From: JAFGTP01 sp964498725
GTDB taxonomy: Bacteria > Fidelibacterota > UBA2242 > JAFGTP01
Direction: 5' to 3'
Assembly: GCA_964498725.1 (NCBI GenBank)
Contig: CAZCHS010000012.1
Coordinates: 1 to 53,091, forward strand
Length of the DNA stretch: 53,091 nt
Within the stretch, counting starts at the first letter, position 1; each line of letters begins with the position of its first letter. A program made the position numbers and the translations under genes. Shown here piece after piece: positions 40,787-49,049 of the stretch. The notes beneath the pieces are model-generated. The model saw only the letters and a list, made by a program, of their open reading frames with translations. It made no database searches and had not been told where the DNA came from.

Positions 40787-42485
40787 TATTTACAACATCC
40801 CAATAGATTTTATAATTATATTTCTTTTTTAAATCTTCCAGTGATTTATTTTCATTCTCTTTTCTTTTATTGGATCGGATTATGCTTTCAATTGAGCGTT
40901 TAACGTCTGAAAAGTTTTTTGGCTTTGCTTCAATTTTGTCGTAAACTTTTATAATTGCCACGCCTTTACCGGCATCAATCAGGTCCGGATGTATTGTATT
41001 TTTCGGCGTTTTCACGGCAATTCTACCAATATCTCCATATTGCGCTGCAGTAATTTTTCCCAGGTATCCCGGCTTTTCTTTTTCTTTGAAACGCTGTGTC
41101 AGTTTTTCTGAATAACTATCAAATTTATCTTTGTTATCTAGGACTTCCTGCAATAATTTTTCGGCTTCTTCCCGGTCTTCCATGTAAATTTCCCGGACTT
41201 CAGCCCGTGGTGCCGTCATATACCGCTTTTCTTTATTGTCTTCATAATATTGTTTAATCTCAGCTTCAGTTACTTCAATATCCTGGTTCATCAGTTCTTT
41301 TTTGTATTCTTTAACTGTCAGGTTACGTTTGCTGGATTCAATATTTTGTTTGTAGTCCTCAGTGAGTTCGATATCACTTTTCTTAAATTTATCCAGTAAC
41401 ATTTCAGTGACAAATAATTGCTCAACAACATTTTCAAAATAACGTTCATTTAAATATTGGGGTGGAAGTCTGAAATGAGTATTCTCTATTTTCTCAATGA
41501 TTTTTTCTATAGATAACGGATCACCTTTGTAAGTGCCGACAGATTGCGGATCATCAAGGGATTCTAAAATTTTAATCTCACTGTAAAGGGACTGTTTACC
41601 CATAGACTCCCGCTTCTTATTGGCATTTTCTAACAGTGTGTTAACTGCCTTCTTATCAATATTAAAGTCATATTCTTTTTTTAGTTTATCAATTTTTTCC
41701 CGATAAGTATTCTGCAGTTCATCTCTGTGTTTAGCAATCAGTTTATTTTTAATATTGTCTTTTTCTTTTTCAAAGGATTTAATCGAATTTTTTCGAATAT
41801 CAACCACTTTGATAACATGAAATCCAAACCTGGATTCTACCGGATCTGAAATTTCATTTTTCTCCATGGAAAAGGCTGCCTGTTCAAAAGGCGGTACCAT
41901 TCTGCCAACACCAAAATATCCAAGATTGCCGTGTTTGCCGGAATTTTTATCATCTGAATATTGCTGAACCAAAGCACTGAATTCTTCGCCGGATTTTGCT
42001 TTTTGGGAAATTTCTTCGGCTAATTTTCTGGCTTCTTCTTTGGTGCGGTCTACAGCATCATTGGTTTCATTCCACTGAATTAATACATGATTGGCATTGA
42101 TTTCTGTACCCATTTGATTATAAAAATCAATCATTTTCTCTTTCGTTATGATTGAATCCAAAATCGTTCTGTCCAGATAATATCTGACATTTGCCTGGGC
42201 CATGAATTTATCCAGTTCTTTTTTTAATTCTTTATTCTTTTCAAAGTAATTTATATCTTCCGCCGCATCAATCAGTAACTGATTTTCCGCCCAGTTTTCG
42301 ATTTGACTAATTTTTGATTCTTCAGGAACTTTGATAAATCTTTCCCGTGAGTAGGTGTCAAAAAAATCCAGTATTGAATAATAGTTGCCGTCAATTCTAA
42401 GCAAAGTGTCATTTTCAGGCTGTTTTCCGCAATTGATTGTCAATAAAACTAATAAACCAAAAATTACAATGTTTCTAAATTTCAT
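40776..42485 (-). CDS. Lipoprotein parvulin-type peptidyl-prolyl isomerase (long)
   Basis: A 569-residue envelope chaperone with lipobox LLTINCG (Cys about 19). A canonical parvulin domain lies at about 128-230: INANHVLIQWNETND, FSALVQQYSDDKNSGKHGNLGYFGVGRM and VESRFGFHVIKVVD. A second, weaker parvulin-like module appears near 405-515 (APRAEVREIYMEDRE, KPGYLGKITAAQYGD). It follows mfd by 2 bases and starts the three-parvulin series. Outer-membrane protein folding is the likely role. Confidence 0.85.
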   Translation of the reverse strand: MKFRNIVIFGLLVLLTINCGKQPENDTLLRIDGNYYSILDFFDTYSRERFIKVPEESKISQIENWAENQLLIDAAEDINYFEKNKELKKELDKFMAQANVRYYLDRTILDSIITKEKMIDFYNQMGTEINANHVLIQWNETNDAVDRTKEEARKLAEEISQKAKSGEEFSALVQQYSDDKNSGKHGNLGYFGVGRMVPPFEQAAFSMEKNEISDPVESRFGFHVIKVVDIRKNSIKSFEKEKDNIKNKLIAKHRDELQNTYREKIDKLKKEYDFNIDKKAVNTLLENANKKRESMGKQSLYSEIKILESLDDPQSVGTYKGDPLSIEKIIEKIENTHFRLPPQYLNERYFENVVEQLFVTEMLLDKFKKSDIELTEDYKQNIESSKRNLTVKEYKKELMNQDIEVTEAEIKQYYEDNKEKRYMTAPRAEVREIYMEDREEAEKLLQEVLDNKDKFDSYSEKLTQRFKEKEKPGYLGKITAAQYGDIGRIAVKTPKNTIHPDLIDAGKGVAIIKVYDKIEAKPKNFSDVKRSIESIIRSNKRKENENKSLEDLKKKYNYKIYWDVVNIEK

Positions 42486-42487
42486 CT

Positions 42488-45400
42488 TTAATTACTCTCC
42501 TCTTTTAGATTTTTTTCGTTGTATAAATTAAATTTTCGATACAGTATATCCAAGAATTGTTTTGTTCTCTCTAATTGATTCTCAGTAAGCTGTAATATTA
42601 TTTTTAAGTTTATATCAGGCAGAAACCTATAGGTTAGGTCTAATTGCTGACAAACACCAATAAATTTTTGAAAGATTTTCTCAGTATCTTCTCCTAATAT
42701 GTGATTTTCACCAAATTCCAATTTTATTTCGTCATCAGTATATGTAATGCGTTTTATGCCGATTTGTTCGGCAATAAATTTAATTTTTGTAATTTTAAAT
42801 AAGCGCTCGCCCTGAATATCCGGTTTTCCGAACCGGTCTTGCAATTCAAGATAGAGTTTTTCAATATCTTCATAATTTTCAATTTCCGCCAGTCGTTTAT
42901 AAAAATTAAGGCGTAATGATTGAACCTCTATGTAATCTTTTGAAAAATAGGCCGCTTTCGGATAGACAATATCAGTCAGTGTTTTTTTATCTTCTTTAGC
43001 AAGAATTTCATCCACTGCTTGTTGAGTAAATTCTTTATCTTTGAGTTCTTTCATTACTTTCTGCAGCATTTTAATATACAATTCATAACCAACCGCTTGA
43101 ATATTTCCCGCCTGCTCGACACCAAAAATATTGCCCGCTCCCCGAATTTCCAAATCTCGCAACGCGATACTGTAGCCGGAGCCCAGGGATGTATACCGTT
43201 TGATTGTTTTCAGCCGTTTCACAGCATCCGTTCTTAATCTCGAGATTCCCGGTGTGATCAAATAGCAATAAGCCCGCCGGTTTGTTCGACCCACTCTGCC
43301 ACGGAGTTGATACAATTGCGCTAAGCCAAAACGATTGGCATTATTAATAAAAATAGTGTTAACATTGGGAATATCTATTCCCGATTCAATAATTGCCGTA
43401 GTCACTAATATGTCAATTTCATGATTTATAAAATCATTCATCACCGGTTCCAGTTCATGTTCTTTCATTCTTCCATGTGCATGACTAATTTTTAAATCGG
43501 GAAAAAGTTCCATTAATTTTCCGGTAATATTTTTTATGGATTTAATTTCATTGTGTACGAAATATACCTGTCCGTTTCGCTTGATCTCCCGCTCGATTGC
43601 CTTTTTGATAATGTCGTCTTTGAACCGTATGATTTCCGTAATGATCGGAAGACGAAATTTTGGCGGTGTATTGATCTGTGAAAAATCACGGGCGCCAATC
43701 ATACTGAAATGTAATGTTCTTGGAATAGGCGTGGCTGTAAGTGACAATATATCAACATCTTTGCTAAGTTGTTTAATATGTTCTTTCTGTTTTACGCCGA
43801 ATTGATGTTCTTCATCAACTATTAATAGACCTAAGTCATTGAATTTTATATTTTTAGATAATATTTTTGTTGTACTGATGACAATATCAACACTGCCTTC
43901 TTCCAGTCCTTTAATCACTTCCCGCTGTTTTTTAGGTGATATGAATCGCGATAATTTTTCTATTATTACCGGATATTTTCCCAGTCTGTCCTTAAAAGAT
44001 TTATAATGCTGGTCAGTAAGAATTGTGGTGGGCACTAATACCGCCACTTGTTTAGAATTATTAACTGCTTTGAAAGCAGCCCGGATTCCCACTTCAGTTT
44101 TTCCAAAACCAACATCACCACATAGTAAGCGATCCATGGGTTTTTCATTTTCCATATCCTGTTTTATTTCTTCTGTGGCTTTGATCTGATCCGGTGTCTC
44201 TTCCCAGGGAAATTCCATTTCCATTTCCATCTGCATTTCATTGTCAGCATCAAAAGCAAATCCTTCTGTTTGAATTCTCCGGGCGTAAAGTTCCATTAAT
44301 TCCCTGGTGACCTTCTCCAGGGATTTTTTTGTTTTAAGTTTTTTCCGCTCCCATTCACCGGTATTCAGTTTGGTTAATTTAGGAATAATTCCTTCGGTGG
44401 CTTTATATTTTTTTAATTTAAATATTTTATCCATTGGCACATAAACCCTGGAATCTCCGGCATACTTTAGAACCACACATTCCTTTTCCGCGCCAAATGC
44501 ATTGACAATTTCCATGCGTTCAAATTCACCAATTCCAAAATCTTCATGAACCATTTTATCTTTGTATTCCACTTTGTCAATATCAAATTTTTCAACATTA
44601 AAATCTTTTGGTAACCGGCGAAAACTACGGGATTGCCGCTCTTTCATAAATATTTCATATTCAGGAATTACCAGGATATTTTCTTTTGGTAATTCAAATC
44701 CCTGTGAAATATTACCAATTATGTAATTGATTTTATCTAATCGAAGCAGACGTTTGATTTTTTCTATCTGGTCTTTAGTATTACCTATAATAAAAATATC
44801 TTCTTTATTGTCTTCTAAAAGATTGCTTAGATAGTTTTTAAGTTTTTTAAATTCTTTTTTCGGTATTATATATGGTGTGGAATTAAAATCTATTTCATGG
44901 GATATTAAACTATTATTTTCAATAACCTGATAATTCCCGATAATTTTCGATAAATTTTCTTCGGTATCATCCAAATTATTCTTCAATATTAATAAATCAT
45001 CATCTAGAAGATCAAGCAGATGGGTTGAATGTTCCCGGGCAATTTTGGAATCTGCAGGCGGTGTTAAAATATATTTACTAAGATGTTTAATTGATATTTG
45101 GTCTTCAATATCAAAAACACGAATGGATTCTATCTCATTGTCAAAAAATTCCAGCCGAATCGGATGTGATTTATCCGGTGGAAAAAAATCTATAATACTT
45201 CCTTTTACACAAAAATCTTTCGGATAAAGTACCATATCTTCCCGTTTATAGCCAAAATCAATTAAAATATCCTCAAAATCTTCCCGTTCAATTTCTTTAT
45301 TTACTTTTAATATGTGACTATTTTGCACAATAAATTCATTGTTTGGGAATTTTGTTTTCAGTCCTTCCGACGTAGTAATAAAAATATTTTGCCGGTTGTT

Positions 45401-45754
45401 ATTGATTTTTGTCAGTACATCATTAATAAAAAAGGAAAAGATGTTATTTTCATCTTTTCCCGAAGTTTTTATTTGGTCCGGCAAAAAAGCGATATTGCTT
45501 ACACCTGATATAAAATCCAGATCATCGCGGAGGCGTTCGGATTCATTTTCTGTATCGCATAGAACTAAAATATTTTGCTTGTATTCCTGAAATAAACTAT
45601 CAATAAAAATTGACAGATAGGTGCCTTCTAGGCCTGTGATCGCAACAGACTCTTTTTTACCCAGAGTGGTCTGTAATTGTGAAAACGCGTCACTTTGTTT
45701 TAATATTGTTGATAAATTTTTATAAAAGGATTTAAATTGTTTCACGTGAAACAC
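42488..45754 (-). CDS. mfd: Transcription-repair coupling factor
   Basis: A 1088-residue ATP-driven translocase that removes RNA polymerase stalled at DNA damage and recruits UvrA. The order is: UvrB-like N-terminal domain, RNA-polymerase-interacting domain (YKDKMVHEDFGIGEFERM), helicase domain 1 with Walker A CGDVGFGKTEV and box DEEHQFGVKQKE, helicase domain 2 (SHAHGRMKEHELE, RVGRTNRRAYCYL), and the C-terminal TRCF domain (about 985-1080). The N terminus MFHVKQF is encoded by a parS site, and a second parS lies in the 46-base gap upstream, so ParB binding could affect its expression. Confidence 0.96.
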   Translation of the reverse strand: MFHVKQFKSFYKNLSTILKQSDAFSQLQTTLGKKESVAITGLEGTYLSIFIDSLFQEYKQNILVLCDTENESERLRDDLDFISGVSNIAFLPDQIKTSGKDENNIFSFFINDVLTKINNNRQNIFITTSEGLKTKFPNNEFIVQNSHILKVNKEIEREDFEDILIDFGYKREDMVLYPKDFCVKGSIIDFFPPDKSHPIRLEFFDNEIESIRVFDIEDQISIKHLSKYILTPPADSKIAREHSTHLLDLLDDDLLILKNNLDDTEENLSKIIGNYQVIENNSLISHEIDFNSTPYIIPKKEFKKLKNYLSNLLEDNKEDIFIIGNTKDQIEKIKRLLRLDKINYIIGNISQGFELPKENILVIPEYEIFMKERQSRSFRRLPKDFNVEKFDIDKVEYKDKMVHEDFGIGEFERMEIVNAFGAEKECVVLKYAGDSRVYVPMDKIFKLKKYKATEGIIPKLTKLNTGEWERKKLKTKKSLEKVTRELMELYARRIQTEGFAFDADNEMQMEMEMEFPWEETPDQIKATEEIKQDMENEKPMDRLLCGDVGFGKTEVGIRAAFKAVNNSKQVAVLVPTTILTDQHYKSFKDRLGKYPVIIEKLSRFISPKKQREVIKGLEEGSVDIVISTTKILSKNIKFNDLGLLIVDEEHQFGVKQKEHIKQLSKDVDILSLTATPIPRTLHFSMIGARDFSQINTPPKFRLPIITEIIRFKDDIIKKAIEREIKRNGQVYFVHNEIKSIKNITGKLMELFPDLKISHAHGRMKEHELEPVMNDFINHEIDILVTTAIIESGIDIPNVNTIFINNANRFGLAQLYQLRGRVGRTNRRAYCYLITPGISRLRTDAVKRLKTIKRYTSLGSGYSIALRDLEIRGAGNIFGVEQAGNIQAVGYELYIKMLQKVMKELKDKEFTQQAVDEILAKEDKKTLTDIVYPKAAYFSKDYIEVQSLRLNFYKRLAEIENYEDIEKLYLELQDRFGKPDIQGERLFKITKIKFIAEQIGIKRITYTDDEIKLEFGENHILGEDTEKIFQKFIGVCQQLDLTYRFLPDINLKIILQLTENQLERTKQFLDILYRKFNLYNEKNLKEESN
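45707..45715. promoter_or_regulatory. DnaA-box-like 9-mer near parS
   Basis: TGTTGATAA, the same word as in the dnaN spacer, lies 22 bases from the first parS and within the region where GC skew changes sign. It falls inside the mfd coding sequence. A single copy is weak evidence on its own. Confidence 0.35.
45738..45753. other. parS centromere site 1
   Basis: TGTTTCACGTGAAACA, an exact match to the ParB-binding parS consensus. It overlaps the start of mfd, where it encodes FHVKQ. Confidence 0.92.
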
Positions 45755-45784
45755 CTGTCTATGATTTTTTTGATTTATTATTAA

Positions 45785-45800
45785 TGTTTCACGTGAAACA
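45785..45800. other. parS centromere site 2
   Basis: TGTTTCACGTGAAACA, an exact parS consensus in the mfd-mnmG spacer. TTAA on each side extends it to a perfect 24-base palindrome (45781-45804). It is 31 bases from site 1. Confidence 0.92.
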
Positions 45801-47693
45801 TTAATAATTTTTTAAACGAATTGTAAGTGCTGTAATATCAGCCGGGCTCACACCCGGTATACGTGATGCCTGTCCTAATGTTTCCGGTTGAATATTTGTT
45901 AGTTTTTCCCTGGCTTCGGTGGTGATAGTATTGATATTATTGTAGTTTATATTTTTGGGAATTTGAATTTTTTCCTGCTTTTTAACTGTTTCCAGTAATT
46001 GTAGATTGCGATCGATATACCCTTCGTACTTTATATCAGTATCTATTTGATCGGAAATCTTTTTATCTTGATTTATGTTATTTTGCAGGTCATCAGGTAG
46101 TAAATGGATAATATCCGAAAAATGTACAGACTGTCTTTTGATAATTTTATTTAAGGTTGTACCTGAGTTGATTGCATTTTCGCCTTTATCTTTGATTATC
46201 GGATTGATATCTTTTGGTGAATAATGTTTTGATTTAGTATATTCAATAACTTTTTTGATCGTATTTTCACGGAATTTAATCTGTTGATAAATATTTTTTG
46301 GGAGTAAACCAATTTGATAACCAAAATGACCTAATCTTCTATCAGCATTATCAAAGCGTAATAATAAACGATATTCCGCGCGACTGGTAAACATGCGATA
46401 GGGTTCCGATGGGTTTTTTGTGATTAAATCGTCTATTAGCACTCCGATATAAGCATCTCCCCTGCCTAAAATAAATTCTTCTTCGTTATTGATTTTTCTT
46501 GACGCGTTGATACCGGCTATTAATCCCAGGGCCGCCGCTTCTTCATAGCCCGAAGTTCCATTGATCTGACCGGCCAGATAAAGATTATGGACCATTTTTG
46601 TTTCCAAAGTGCGGTATAGCTGTGATGATGGAAAATAATCGTATTCAATCGCATATCCTGGATAAATAAATTCTGCCCGTTCCAATCCTGGAATGGTACG
46701 CAAAGATTTTTTTTGATCTTCAAGAGGAATCGATGTTGAAAAACCGTTGATATAATACTGCTCTGTATCAATCCATTCCGGTTCTACAAATAGCAGGTGC
46801 GATTCTTTATCAGCGAACCGCTTGAGTTTTAATTCAATAGAGGGACAATAACGCGGCCCGGTTCCTTGAATCTGACCTGAGAATAATGGAATGGTATCCA
46901 TGATGTCGTAAATATGCTGATGAGTTTTCTGATTGGTTTTTGTCATATAACAAGGAATATTTGGTGGATCAAAATCTTTTGTTTGAATGGAAAAAGGGGT
47001 TGGGTTTTTATCACCGTATTGAATTTCCATCTTATGGAAATCAATAGAATCTCTGTGAATACGCGGCGGTGTACCGGTTTTTAGTCGGCCACTTTGAATG
47101 CCATGTTTTTGCAAAGATTCAGTTAAACCATAAGATGACCGTTCATTCCAACGTCCACCCTTTATTTTTTGATTGCCAACATGCATAAGACCATTAAGAA
47201 AAGTACCACATGTTAAAATTAAAGCACTGCATGAAATGACACCATTGTTTTCCGTTGTAATTGAGGATATTTGTTGGTTATCAACATTGACTTCAATGGC
47301 TAAGTCTTCCAATATATTAAGGTTTTCGGTAGTATTAATAATTTGGGACATTAATTTTGAGTATTGAATTTTATCAGCCTGTGCGCGGGGTGACCATACG
47401 GCCCGTCCTTTTGATTTGTTTAATATTTGAAATTGTAATCCGGTTTGATCGGTTACTTTTCCCATTTCACCACCCAGTGCATCGATCTCGGCCACCAGAT
47501 GACCTTTAGCTAATCCGCCGATTGCCGGGTTACAGGACATGGTGGAAATTTTATCTTTATTGAGTGTGATAAGTAAAGTTTTGTTGCCAAGCCTGGCAGC
47601 TGCCAAAGAGGCTTCAGCTCCGGCATGTCCGCCGCCAACAACTATAATATCATAATCCTTATGTTTCACGTGAAACTTTCCTTTATTTACCAA
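45801..47693 (-). CDS. mnmG: tRNA uridine 5-carboxymethylaminomethyl modification enzyme MnmG
   Basis: A 630-residue FAD enzyme that, with MnmE, modifies the wobble uridine of several tRNAs. It shows the FAD motif GGGHAGAEASLAAARLG (18-34), the conserved SCNPAIGGLAKGHL segment with the catalytic Cys, FLNGLMHVG, GRLKTGTPPRI, and the C-terminal helical domain (RIPGVSPADITALTIRLK). The first residues, MVNKGKFHVKHKD, include a parS-encoded FHVKH and may be an extension over the core start. It overlaps mnmE by 11 bases. rsmG (gidB), usually next, is absent. Confidence 0.96.
   Translation of the reverse strand: MVNKGKFHVKHKDYDIIVVGGGHAGAEASLAAARLGNKTLLITLNKDKISTMSCNPAIGGLAKGHLVAEIDALGGEMGKVTDQTGLQFQILNKSKGRAVWSPRAQADKIQYSKLMSQIINTTENLNILEDLAIEVNVDNQQISSITTENNGVISCSALILTCGTFLNGLMHVGNQKIKGGRWNERSSYGLTESLQKHGIQSGRLKTGTPPRIHRDSIDFHKMEIQYGDKNPTPFSIQTKDFDPPNIPCYMTKTNQKTHQHIYDIMDTIPLFSGQIQGTGPRYCPSIELKLKRFADKESHLLFVEPEWIDTEQYYINGFSTSIPLEDQKKSLRTIPGLERAEFIYPGYAIEYDYFPSSQLYRTLETKMVHNLYLAGQINGTSGYEEAAALGLIAGINASRKINNEEEFILGRGDAYIGVLIDDLITKNPSEPYRMFTSRAEYRLLLRFDNADRRLGHFGYQIGLLPKNIYQQIKFRENTIKKVIEYTKSKHYSPKDINPIIKDKGENAINSGTTLNKIIKRQSVHFSDIIHLLPDDLQNNINQDKKISDQIDTDIKYEGYIDRNLQLLETVKKQEKIQIPKNINYNNINTITTEAREKLTNIQPETLGQASRIPGVSPADITALTIRLKNY
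47662..47677. other. parS-like centromere site 3
   Basis: TGTTTCACGTGAAACT, 15 of 16 positions of the parS consensus, with only the last base different. It lies in the 5-prime end of mnmG, encoding FHVKH. Confidence 0.88.
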
Positions 47694-49044
47694 TACAGAA
47701 GTTTTGAAAAATATTGTTCAGAATGTCATCATCCGTGGTTTTTCCAAGTATTTTGTCCAGATGATTTAAAGCAAAACGCATATCAGTGACAATTAATTCC
47801 GATGGATTTCCATTGTCAATACTACTTATGGTGTTATTCAATTCTTTAACGGTGTCGTTTAAGATATTAAAATGTCGTTTAATGGTGATGAAAAGGTCAC
47901 TGTTACGGGGAATTATTTGCCTGATAATGAAAACCATTTTATCTGCTAGTTTGTGAATATGCGTGTGTTCTTTGGCGGAAATTTCTATAACAGAATAATT
48001 AGTGATATGTTTTGCTATTTTTTTTATTTGATCCGGAGTGGATATATCTATTTTGTTGATGGCGATAATAGTTTGGTCATCTGCCAGTTTCTGAATATCT
48101 GATATAATATCCTTTTTAAAATCAGACGCATCTACCAGAATAATTTTTAAGTCCGCTGTGTTAATAGCTTCGTAGGCGCGCTCGATCCCTAGTGTTTCTA
48201 CTTTGTCGCTGGTAGTGCGAAGTCCGGCGGTATCAATTAGTCGAAACTGATATCCCTCACGGCGAAAAGATTCTTCAATATAATCGCGGGTCGTTCCCGG
48301 TATTTCGGAAACAATGGATCGCTCTTCCTGTAACAGAGCATTCATTAAACTGGATTTACCACTGTTTGGCGGTCCGATGAGTACGGTTTTAACACCATCT
48401 TTAATAATTTTTCCATAGTAATAGGTGTTCAGCAAATTGGATATTTGGTCTTTTAATCGGGATATTTTATCGCGGATTTTATCATGAGGTGTAAAGTCTA
48501 TCTCCTGGTCAGAAAAATCGAGTTCCAGCTCCAACAGGGTGATGATGTCTATTAATTCAGTTTTAAAACTGCGAATCGTTTTGCCGAGCTGACCGGTTAA
48601 AAGGTTTTTTGCTGTGTCGTGAGCATGCCTGGTTCGTGCATGGATCAGTGCGTCGACACCTTCAGCCTGGGAAAGATCCATTTTGTCATTGAGAAAAGCC
48701 CGTTTGGTAAATTCGCCGGGTTCGGCCATAACCGCTCCATTGCCGGTACACAGGTCAATAATTTTCTCAATAATATAAGGACTGCCATGACAACTGATTT
48801 CTATCATATCTTCGCCGGTATAGGATTTTGGCGCCTTAAAGTATGAAATTAAAACTTCATCAATATGATCCTGATTATCAGAAAATTTGGTATATTTAAT
48901 ACGATTCGGTTCAAAGCTGAATTTATTATCAACAAAGGGCCTGACAATGGTTTTTGCGGCAGGCCCTGAAATTCTTATAATTCCGATAGCCCCATAGCCA
49001 ACAGGTGTTGATAAGGCTACTATGGTGTTGTTGATATCTTCCAT
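47683..49044 (-). CDS. mnmE: tRNA modification GTPase MnmE
   Basis: A 453-residue GTPase that works with MnmG on tRNA wobble uridine. N-terminal folate-binding domain (VALSTPVGYGAIGIIRISG; SCHGSPYI), helical domain, inserted G domain (G1 GPPNSGKSS about 222-230, G2 TTRDY, G3 DTAGLR, G4 NKID) and the C-terminal FCIGK with the catalytic cysteine are all intact. The length is standard. It lies between yidC (5 bases) and mnmG (11-base overlap), the usual rpmH-rnpA-yidC-mnmE-mnmG order. Confidence 0.96.
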   Translation of the reverse strand: MEDINNTIVALSTPVGYGAIGIIRISGPAAKTIVRPFVDNKFSFEPNRIKYTKFSDNQDHIDEVLISYFKAPKSYTGEDMIEISCHGSPYIIEKIIDLCTGNGAVMAEPGEFTKRAFLNDKMDLSQAEGVDALIHARTRHAHDTAKNLLTGQLGKTIRSFKTELIDIITLLELELDFSDQEIDFTPHDKIRDKISRLKDQISNLLNTYYYGKIIKDGVKTVLIGPPNSGKSSLMNALLQEERSIVSEIPGTTRDYIEESFRREGYQFRLIDTAGLRTTSDKVETLGIERAYEAINTADLKIILVDASDFKKDIISDIQKLADDQTIIAINKIDISTPDQIKKIAKHITNYSVIEISAKEHTHIHKLADKMVFIIRQIIPRNSDLFITIKRHFNILNDTVKELNNTISSIDNGNPSELIVTDMRFALNHLDKILGKTTDDDILNNIFQNFCIGK

Positions 49045-49049
49045 TTTAG

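Noticed and set aside
46282..46290. TGTTGATAA words inside mnmG (46282), mnmE (49006) and the queG start (25066) as DnaA boxes
   Set aside because: Single copies in coding DNA at about the frequency expected by chance; only the dnaN spacer shows clustering.
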